Part shown: positions 57,918 through 64,000 of the stretch, one piece after another
Layout: each line of letters opens with the position of its first letter
Numbering within the stretch: position 1 is the first letter of the stretch
Assembly: GCF_036084755.1 (NCBI RefSeq)
Contig: NZ_CP107968.1
Coordinates: forward strand, 6,890,001 to 6,954,000
Length of the DNA stretch: 64,000 nucleotides
Direction: 5' to 3'
Source of the DNA: Streptomyces sp. NBC_00370
Lineage (GTDB): Bacteria > Actinomycetota > Actinomycetes > Streptomycetales > Streptomycetaceae
Notes under the pieces: generated by a model
The model's input: only the letters and a program-made list of their open reading frames with translations
Databases searched by the model: none
Told to the model about the DNA's origin: nothing
Translations under genes and position numbers: made by a program

Positions 57918-60062
57918 TCAGGTGAGCAGCCCCGCCGCCCGAGCCCAGCGGTATTTCGCACCCAGCGCCTCGACGGGCCGCTCGGTGGTGTACGGATAGG
58001 CGACAACACCGCGCTCGAAGAGGTACGCGCACGCCTCTTCGACCTCGGTGTCGCCCGCAAGGGAAGCCACCACGGGCTTTTCGATGCCGCGCTCCCGGAA
58101 CTCCGCCACGACCCGCGCCGTCAGTTCGGCGAAGACCATGGGGGGAGTGACGATGGTGTGCCAGTAGCCCAGCACGAGCGCGTGGATCCGGGGGTCCTCA
58201 AGACCCAGCCGGATGGTCTTCTCGTACGTGGACGGCGGCTCGCCGCCGGTGATGTCCACGGGGTTGCCCGCCGCGCCGAACGGCGGGATGAACTCACGGA
58301 ACGCCGCGTCCAGGTCCGGCGGGATCTCCATCAGGGACAGGCCGTTGTCGACGATGGCGTCGGACAGCAGCACCCCCGAACCGCCCGCCCCGGTGATGAT
58401 GACGACGTTGTCGCCCTTCGGCGTGGGGAGCACCGGCAGCGACCTGGCGTACTCCAGCATCTCGTTCAGCCCCGGCGCCCTGATCACACCCGCCTGGCGC
58501 AGGATGTCGTCGTACACCGCGTCGTCACCCGCCAGCGCGCCGGTGTGCGAGCCCGCCGCCCTGGCGCCGGCCGCCGTGCGGCCCGCCTTGAGGACCACGA
58601 CCGGCTTCTTCGGCACGGTCGCCCGCGCCGCATCGACGAACGCCCTGCCGTCCTTCAGGTCCTCCAGGTGCATCGCGATGCACTTGGTGTTGGGGTCCTC
58701 GCCGAACCAGGTCAGCAGATCGTCCTCGTCCAGGTCCGACTTGTTGCCGAGCCCGACGATCGCCGACACACCCGTCCTGGTGGTCCTGGCGAACCCGAGG
58801 ATCGCCATCCCGATGCCGCCCGACTGGGAGGTCAGCGCGACGCCGCCCTTGACGTCGTACGGGGTGCAGAAGGTCGCGCAGAGATCCTGCCAGGTGGAGT
58901 AGTAGCCGTAGATGTTCGGCCCGAGCATCCGTACGCCGTACTCCTCGGCTATCGCCACGATCTTCGCCTGGAGTTCGTGCTCGCCGGTCTCGGCGAAACC
59001 GGACGGGATCAGCACGGCGTTGGGAATGCCCTTGCGGCCGACCTCTTCCAGCGCGGCGGGGACGAACTTCGCGGGGATCGCGAAGACCGCCACATCGGGC
59101 TCCCCTGGCACGTCCATCACGCTCTTGTACGCCTTGCGGCCGAGAATGTCATCGGCTCTGGGATTCACCGGGTGGATCTCGCCCGGAAAACCTCCGTCGA
59201 TGAGATTGCGCATCACCGAATTGCCGATCTTGCCCTGCTCGTTGGAGGCGCCGATCACCGTGACGGAGGCGGGCTTCATCAGCCTGCGCATCGACACGAG
59301 GATCTCCTCGCGGCCGAACTTCCGCCGCTCCACCGGGGCTTCGGTGGCCAGCAGGATCCGTACGTCCGCCGCCATCACCCCGTCCTGCGACGCGAACACC
59401 GGGTTGAGGTCGACCTCGGCGATCTCGGGAAAGTCCGAAGCCAGTTGGGACACCTTGACGACGAGGCCGGCGAGCGCCTCCCGGTCGACGGGCGGCGCGC
59501 CGCGCACACCGCGCAGGATCTCGGCGGCGCGTATCCCGTCGAGCATCGACAGCGCGTCGTCCCTGGACGCGGGCGCGAGCCGGAACGTGACGTCCTTCAG
59601 CACCTCGACCAGCACACCGCCGAGCCCGAAGGCCACGATCTTGCCGAAGGTCGGGTCGGTGACCGTGCCGATCAGCACCTCGGTGCCGGCCGGCACCATC
59701 TGCTGGACCTGTACGCCCAGGATGCGGGCGTCCGCGTCGTACGCCTTGGCGTTGGTGACGATCTCGGTGAAGACGGTCCGCACCTCGGCGGCCGACGTCA
59801 CCCCGATCCGCACCCCGCCCGCGTCGGTCTTGTGCAGGATCTGCGGTGAGACGATCTTCATCGCGACCGGGAACCCCATCCGGTCGGCGAGCGCGACCGC
59901 CTCGTCCGCGCTCTCGGCCAGCGCCTCGGCCGGGGTCGGGATGCCGTAGGCGTCGGTGACCGCCTTGCCCTCGGGCGCGGTCAGTGCGGTACGTCCGTCC
60001 GCGAGCGCCGCCCGCAGCACCTCGCGCACCGCCTGCTGATCGGTCTTCGTACGGTCCGCCAC
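57918..60062 (-). CDS. ADP-forming acyl-CoA synthetase (acetate--CoA ligase family), ATP-grasp domain first
   Basis: A 714-residue enzyme. Residues about 10-235 form the ATP-grasp (GIPTPAEAL, FPVAMKIVSPQILHKTDAGGVRIG, VFGLGG-type VAFGLGGVLVEVLKD). A CoA-binding fold runs about 255-390 (PASVTVIGASNEQGKIGNSVMRNLIDGGFPG). Ligase domains follow with the phospho-histidine loop GSHTGALAGDD. The ATP-grasp-first order is one of the known permutations of this superfamily. It makes acyl-CoA from acid, ATP and CoA. The GTG 60062 start shares a base with the frc stop. In this operon it could prime the pathway with oxalyl-, formyl- or succinyl-CoA. Confidence 0.88.
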   Translation of the reverse strand: MADRTKTDQQAVREVLRAALADGRTALTAPEGKAVTDAYGIPTPAEALAESADEAVALADRMGFPVAMKIVSPQILHKTDAGGVRIGVTSAAEVRTVFTEIVTNAKAYDADARILGVQVQQMVPAGTEVLIGTVTDPTFGKIVAFGLGGVLVEVLKDVTFRLAPASRDDALSMLDGIRAAEILRGVRGAPPVDREALAGLVVKVSQLASDFPEIAEVDLNPVFASQDGVMAADVRILLATEAPVERRKFGREEILVSMRRLMKPASVTVIGASNEQGKIGNSVMRNLIDGGFPGEIHPVNPRADDILGRKAYKSVMDVPGEPDVAVFAIPAKFVPAALEEVGRKGIPNAVLIPSGFAETGEHELQAKIVAIAEEYGVRMLGPNIYGYYSTWQDLCATFCTPYDVKGGVALTSQSGGIGMAILGFARTTRTGVSAIVGLGNKSDLDEDDLLTWFGEDPNTKCIAMHLEDLKDGRAFVDAARATVPKKPVVVLKAGRTAAGARAAGSHTGALAGDDAVYDDILRQAGVIRAPGLNEMLEYARSLPVLPTPKGDNVVIITGAGGSGVLLSDAIVDNGLSLMEIPPDLDAAFREFIPPFGAAGNPVDITGGEPPSTYEKTIRLGLEDPRIHALVLGYWHTIVTPPMVFAELTARVVAEFRERGIEKPVVASLAGDTEVEEACAYLFERGVVAYPYTTERPVEALGAKYRWARAAGLLT

Positions 60063-61318
60063 TAGATGACTCCGTTCGTCTTGAGCAGGCGCAGTTCCGC
60101 GTCGTCGAGACCCAGCTCGCCGACGTACACCTCTTCGTTGTGTTCGCCGAGCAGCGGTGAACTCACCACGTCCACCGGCGAGTCGGAGAGCTTCAGCGGG
60201 CTGCCGACCGTGGTGAACGAGCCCCGCTGGGGGTGTGCGACCTCGACGACCATCTCGTTGGCCGCGAGCGAGGGGTCCTCGATGATCTCCTTGGTGGAGA
60301 GGATCGGGCCGCACGGGATGTTGTGCGCGTTGAGCTTCTCCAGCACCGCCCACTTGGGCAGGGTGGTCGTCCACTCCTCGATGAGCTGGAACATCTTGCC
60401 GAGCTTCGGCAGCCGGGCCTCCGGGGTCGCCCAGTCGGCGTCCTCGGTCAGCTCGGGCCGGCCGATCAGCTCGGTGAGGGGCTTCCAGCCGACGGGCTGC
60501 ACGATGACGTACACGTAGTCGTTGGGTCCGCCGGGCGCGCACTTGACCGCCCAGCCCGGCTGCCCGCCGCCGCTGGCGTTGCCGCTGCGGGGCACCTCGT
60601 CGCCGAAGTCCTCGTTGGGGTACTCGGCGAGCGGACCGTGCGCGAGCCGCTGCTGGTCCCGCAGTTTGACCCGGCACAGATTGAGCACCGCGTGCTGCAT
60701 CGCGACATTGACCCGCTGGCCGCGCCCGGTGCTCTCGCGCTGGAAGAGCGCGGCGAGGATGCCGGCGACGGCGTGCACCCCGGTGCCCGAGTCGCCGATC
60801 TGCGCGCCGGTCGCGAGCGGCGGACCGTCCTCGAAGCCGGTCGACGTCATCGAACCGCCCATCGCCTGCGCGACGACCTCGTACGCCTTGAAGTTGGTGT
60901 ACGGGCCCTCGCCGAAGCCCTTGATGGAGGCGTAGACGATGCGCGGGTTGATCTCCTGGATCCGCTCCCAGGTGAAGCCCATCCGGTCGACGGCGCCGGG
61001 GCCGAAGTTCTCCACCAGCACGTCGGAGCGGCGGATCAGCTCGGTCAGGATCTCCTTGCCGCGCGGTGTCTTGGTGTTGAGTGTGATCGAGCGCTTGTTG
61101 CAGTTGAGCATGGTGAAGTAGAGCGAGTCGACGTCGGGGATGTCGCGGAGCTGCTTGCGGGTGATGTCGCCGGTCGGCGCCTCCAGCTTCACCACGTCCG
61201 CACCGAGCCAGGCGAGCAGCTGGGTGGCGGAGGGACCTGACTGCACATGGGTCATGTCGAGAACGCGGACGCCTGCCAGCGCCTTGGTCGTTTCCGTGGC
61301 CTGTAGAGCCTGGGTCAT
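60062..61318 (-). CDS. frc: Formyl-CoA:oxalate CoA-transferase (class III)
   Basis: A 418-residue class III CoA-transferase moving CoA from formyl-CoA to oxalate. From memory of the Oxalobacter formigenes enzyme, many diagnostic runs agree: VDSLYFTMLNCNKRSI, VENFGPGAVDRMGFTWE, MQHAVLNLCRVKLRDQQRL, the glycine loop SGGGQPGWAVKC and PLLGEHNEEV. The catalytic Asp is Asp176 in IGDSGTGVHA. This is the strongest evidence that the operon handles oxalate. It lies 12 bp downstream of the ThDP enzyme gene, and its stop overlaps the acyl-CoA synthetase start, so the three enzymes are one transcript. Confidence 0.92.
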   Translation of the reverse strand: MTQALQATETTKALAGVRVLDMTHVQSGPSATQLLAWLGADVVKLEAPTGDITRKQLRDIPDVDSLYFTMLNCNKRSITLNTKTPRGKEILTELIRRSDVLVENFGPGAVDRMGFTWERIQEINPRIVYASIKGFGEGPYTNFKAYEVVAQAMGGSMTSTGFEDGPPLATGAQIGDSGTGVHAVAGILAALFQRESTGRGQRVNVAMQHAVLNLCRVKLRDQQRLAHGPLAEYPNEDFGDEVPRSGNASGGGQPGWAVKCAPGGPNDYVYVIVQPVGWKPLTELIGRPELTEDADWATPEARLPKLGKMFQLIEEWTTTLPKWAVLEKLNAHNIPCGPILSTKEIIEDPSLAANEMVVEVAHPQRGSFTTVGSPLKLSDSPVDVVSSPLLGEHNEEVYVGELGLDDAELRLLKTNGVI

Positions 61319-61330
61319 GTGAGGGCTCCT

Positions 61331-63013
61331 CTACTTGTACATGGTCTGGTTCATCGTTCCGGGGGCGTACGCGTCGGGGTCGACCCAGACGTTGATCAGC
61401 GACGGCAGCCCGGACTCGCGGGCGCGCCGCAGTGCGGGGGCGATGTCGGCGGGGTCGCGTACCTCCTCGCCGTAACCCCCCAGCATCTGGGCGAACTTGT
61501 CGTAGTGGACGTCGCCGAGGGTGTTGCCGACCCGCTCGCGTTCGTCGCCGTACTTGGCCTTCTGGCCGTAACGGATCTGGTTCATCGACGAGTTGTTGCC
61601 GACGATGCCGACGAACGGCAGGTTGTAGCGGACCAGCGTCTCGAAGTCCCAGCCGGTCAGCGAGAACGCGCCGTCGCCGAACAGCGCGACGACCTCCTTG
61701 TCGGGGCGTGCCTTCTTCGCCGCGAGGACGAAGGGGACGCCGACGCCGAGCGTGCCGAGCGGGCCCGGGTCCATCCAGTGGCCCGGCGACTTGGGCTGCA
61801 CGACCTGCCCGGAGAAGGTGACGATGTCGCCGCCGTCGCCGATGTAGATCGAGTCCTCGGTCAGGAAGTCGTTGATCTCACTGACCAGCCGGTACGGGTG
61901 GATGGGGGAGGCGTCCGACTTCAGCGAGGGCAACCGCTTCTCGATCGCGCTCTGTTCGGCGGCCCGCAGCTCGTCCAGCCAGGCCTTGCGCTTGGCGGAA
62001 CCGCCGTTGACACGCCCGCTCGCCGCCTGGGTCGCCGCAGCGAGGACGAGTCCGGCGTCGCCGACGATGCCGAGGTCGACGTCGCGGTTCTTGCCGACCG
62101 TGCGGTAGTCGAGGTCGATCTGGACGACGGTCGCGTCCGGCGAGAGCCGCTTGCCGTAGCCCATCCGGAAGTCGAAGGGCGTGCCGACGATGATGATGAG
62201 GTCGGCGTTGGAGAAGGCGTAGCGGCGCGAGAGCTGGAAGTGGTGCGGGTCGCCGGGGGGCAGGGTGCCGCGCCCGGCGCCGTTCATGTACGCGGGCACG
62301 TTGAGCGTCCGCACCAGGTCGATCGCGGAGTCCGTGGCCCGGGTCGTCCAGACCTGGCTGCCGAGCAGGATCGCCGGCTTCTCGGCGTGCACGAGCAGAT
62401 CGGCCAGCTTCTCGATCGCCGCCGGGTCGCCGGGGGAGCGGGTCGACGCGCGGTAGCCGCCGGCCTGCGGGATCCGGGCGCTGGACAGCGGCACCTTGGC
62501 GTCCAGCACGTCGCGCGGTATCTCCAGGAACGACGGCCCGGGCGCGCCGTTGTAGCACTCGCGGAAGGCCATCGAGACCATGTCGGCCGCCCGCGCCGTG
62601 CCGGGCACGGTCGCGGCGAACTTGGTGATCGGGGTCATCATGTCGACGTGCGGCAGGTCCTGGAGCGAGCCCATCTTGTGCTGGCTCAGGGCCCCTTGGC
62701 CGCCGATGAGCAGCATCGGTGACTCGGCGCGGAACGCGTTGGCGACGCCGGTGACGGCGTCCGTCGTCCCCGGACCCGCCGTGACGACGGCGCAGCCGGG
62801 CTTGCCGGTGATCCGCGCGTAGCCGTCGGCCGCGTGGGCGGCCACCTGTTCGTGCCGTACGTCGACGACTTCGATGCCCTCGTCGACGCAGCCGTCGTAG
62901 ATGTCGATGATGTGTCCGCCGCAGAGGGTGTAGATGACCTCGACACCCTCCGCCTTCAGCGCCTTGGCGACCAGATGACCACCGGAGATGAGTTCCTGGC
63001 TGTCGTCGGGCAT
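61331..63013 (-). CDS. Thiamine-diphosphate enzyme, putative (divergent) oxalyl-CoA decarboxylase
   Basis: A 560-residue ThDP enzyme with N-terminal PYR domain (catalytic Glu55 in VRHEQVAAHAADGYARITGKPG), middle domain, and C-terminal PP domain with the ThDP motif GDGAFSLTGWDFETLVRYN to GNN. Partnership with frc argues for oxalyl-CoA decarboxylase. However, the Tyr-Glu pair of the Oxalobacter enzyme (120-121) and its Ser-containing C-terminal lid are not seen; the matching stretch reads SLQDLPHVDM and the end TMNQTMYK. So it is either a separate oxalyl-CoA decarboxylase lineage or another acyl-CoA/2-keto acid lyase. It is the first gene of the operon behind palindromes D1/D2. Confidence 0.85.
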   Translation of the reverse strand: MPDDSQELISGGHLVAKALKAEGVEVIYTLCGGHIIDIYDGCVDEGIEVVDVRHEQVAAHAADGYARITGKPGCAVVTAGPGTTDAVTGVANAFRAESPMLLIGGQGALSQHKMGSLQDLPHVDMMTPITKFAATVPGTARAADMVSMAFRECYNGAPGPSFLEIPRDVLDAKVPLSSARIPQAGGYRASTRSPGDPAAIEKLADLLVHAEKPAILLGSQVWTTRATDSAIDLVRTLNVPAYMNGAGRGTLPPGDPHHFQLSRRYAFSNADLIIIVGTPFDFRMGYGKRLSPDATVVQIDLDYRTVGKNRDVDLGIVGDAGLVLAAATQAASGRVNGGSAKRKAWLDELRAAEQSAIEKRLPSLKSDASPIHPYRLVSEINDFLTEDSIYIGDGGDIVTFSGQVVQPKSPGHWMDPGPLGTLGVGVPFVLAAKKARPDKEVVALFGDGAFSLTGWDFETLVRYNLPFVGIVGNNSSMNQIRYGQKAKYGDERERVGNTLGDVHYDKFAQMLGGYGEEVRDPADIAPALRRARESGLPSLINVWVDPDAYAPGTMNQTMYK

Positions 63014-63059
63014 GAGCGAGACCTGTCCCTTCGTAGGTGAGCGCCAATGCGCTCCCGGT

Positions 63060-63075
63060 ATATTGTCTACAGTCT
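63060..63075. promoter_or_regulatory. Oxalate-regulon palindrome D1
   Basis: ATATTGTCTACAGTCT; bases 1-14 match B1 except the last two, and it is nearly the same as site C. It lies between the divergent ThDP-enzyme and sucC-type genes, 47 bp before the former. Confidence 0.75.
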
Positions 63076-63077
63076 AC

Positions 63078-63089
63078 GAATACTGTATG
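63078..63089. promoter_or_regulatory. Oxalate-regulon site D2
   Basis: GAATACTGTATG, the exact reverse complement of 32023-32034 in front of fdhD. It adjoins D1, so two dimers could bind side by side and cover both divergent promoters. Confidence 0.6.
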
Positions 63090-63159
63090 AAGCTTGTTAT
63101 CCCGCATCTGGCGGACGGTGTCCAGGGGGCGTGCGGCACTTATCTCAAAAGGGAGCGGC

Positions 63160-64000
63160 ATGGATCTGTACGAACATGAAGCAAGGGAACTCTTCGCGGA
63201 CCACGGCATCCCGGTACCGGGAGCCGAGGTGGTGACGGCCGCCAGCGACGCCCGTGACGCCGCCGAACGGCTCGGCGGCCGGGTCGTCGTCAAGGCCCAG
63301 GTGAAGACCGGCGGCCGGGGCAAGGCGGGCGGGGTGAAGCTCGCCGCCGACCCGGCGGCGGCCGAACTCACCGCACGTCAGATCCTCGGGATGGACATCA
63401 AGGGCCACACGGTCCGCACGGTGATGCTCGCGCAACCCGTGGACATCGAGGCCGAGTTCTACGTCAGCTACGTCCTCGACCGGGCGGCGGGGACCTTCCT
63501 CGCCATCGCGTCGGCCGAGGGCGGCATGGAGATCGAGGAGGTCGCTGCCGGCCGGCCCGACGCGGTGGCCCGGATCCCTGTCGACCCGGCCGTCGGCGTC
63601 ACCGCCACCAAGGCCGCCGAGATCGCATCGGCCGCCGGACTGCCGGCCAACACCGCGCCCGTCCTCCAGGCGCTCTGGCAGGTGCTGATCCGCGAGGACG
63701 CCCTGCTGGTCGAGGTCAACCCGCTGGTGCGCACCACCGAAGGACGGATCCTCGCCATCGACGGCAAGGTCACCCTCGACGACAACGCCCGCTTCCGGCA
63801 GGCACGTTGGGGCGAGGCCGAACCCGACCCCGGCGCCGATCCGCTGGAGGCGGAGGCGGCGGCGAAGGGCCTCAACTACGTGAAGCTCGACGGCGAGGTC
63901 GGCATCATCGGCAACGGCGCCGGACTGGTCATGTCCACCCTCGACGTGGTCGCCGGATGCGGCGCGCGGCCCGCCAACTTCCTCGACATCGGCGGCGGCG
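63160..64000 (+). CDS. sucC: Succinate--CoA ligase (ADP-forming) beta subunit, 3' end cut by window
   Basis: 280 codons are visible from ATG 63160 (AAAGGGAGC ribosome site). Typical SucC runs: MDLYEHEARELFADHGIPVPGA, VVKAQVKTGGRGKAGGVKLA (ATP-grasp loop), AEFYVSYVLDR, LVEVNPLVRTTEGRILAIDGKVTLDDNA and NFLDIGGGG at the window edge. The enzyme links succinyl-CoA cleavage to ATP/GTP synthesis. Its divergent position behind the oxalate operators suggests a second, inducible copy used to supply or salvage CoA thioesters for oxalate breakdown; a sucD partner should follow. Confidence 0.92.
   Translation, partial: MDLYEHEARELFADHGIPVPGAEVVTAASDARDAAERLGGRVVVKAQVKTGGRGKAGGVKLAADPAAAELTARQILGMDIKGHTVRTVMLAQPVDIEAEFYVSYVLDRAAGTFLAIASAEGGMEIEEVAAGRPDAVARIPVDPAVGVTATKAAEIASAAGLPANTAPVLQALWQVLIREDALLVEVNPLVRTTEGRILAIDGKVTLDDNARFRQARWGEAEPDPGADPLEAEAAAKGLNYVKLDGEVGIIGNGAGLVMSTLDVVAGCGARPANFLDIGGG

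Noticed and set aside
1..64000. CRISPR arrays, tRNA or rRNA genes, prophage or intact insertion sequences
   Set aside because: No regularly spaced repeats with spacers, no cloverleaf or rRNA-like sequence, and no active transposase or integrase gene were recognised by reading; a dedicated tRNA scan was not possible.

Overview
This 64 kb window reads as chromosomal DNA from a Streptomyces-type actinomycete. Third codon positions are almost always G or C, and GTG/TTG starts and ATGA/GTGA overlaps are frequent. A SigF/SigB-type sigma factor, Tat-lipoprotein sugar-binding proteins, two ROK-type regulators and sugar ABC importers with no ATPase gene of their own all fit that group. I saw no rRNA, tRNA, CRISPR array, prophage or intact insertion sequence. 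The two end genes are cut by the window.

Layout. 1-4.0 kb: housekeeping-type genes (DedA-like membrane protein, metallo-beta-lactamase-fold hydrolase, a small conserved protein, a membrane-anchored phosphatase-fold protein). 4.2-21.1 kb: an alpha-mannoside/oligosaccharide block with two GH38 alpha-mannosidases, a 2-hydroxyacid dehydrogenase, a two-permease importer with its lipoprotein, a DUF2264 protein and a very unusual regulator. That regulator joins an IS630-transposase-like N-terminus to a ROK repressor. The promoters on either side of it share an almost identical 27-bp operator/promoter element. 21.1-31.0 kb: mixed metabolism and regulators (XRE, AraC, AsnC, LysR) beside a pterin dehydratase, aldo/keto reductase, acyl-CoA ligase, drug-type MFS exporter and SLC10-type symporter.

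31.1-36.6 kb and 56.4-64.0 kb are two halves of what looks like one oxalate/formate regulon. The left half holds fdhD, a ketopantoate-reductase-like gene, an oxalate/formate-type MFS transporter with a 47-residue partner, a KAS III-like gene and a GntR/FCD regulator. The right half holds a leftward operon (ThDP decarboxylase, formyl-CoA transferase, ADP-forming acyl-CoA synthetase, second oxalate/formate-type MFS) and a divergent sucC-type gene. Palindromes of the ATAYTGTCKACARTAT type lie in front of these units and of the GntR gene itself, which ties the halves together.

Between them, 36.8-48.3 kb is a sugar block: ROK repressor, ribose-type ABC importer, Gfo/Idh oxidoreductase, TIM-barrel isomerase and a 1232-residue secreted protein with PQQ-dehydrogenase, PKD, CBM6-like, ThuA and DUF1080 (3-keto-disaccharide hydrolase) domains. 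This gene set suggests oxidative, 3-keto-type sugar catabolism. 48.4-56.4 kb is an ebo-type metabolite-traffic operon (EboC, EboA, EboB, EboE, EboF plus two TIM-barrel isomerases). The usual EboD sugar-phosphate cyclase is absent, and a myo-inositol-phosphate-synthase-like cyclase sits at the head of the operon instead. A 160-nt intergenic stretch with no T at all lies in front of the ribose-type ABC genes.
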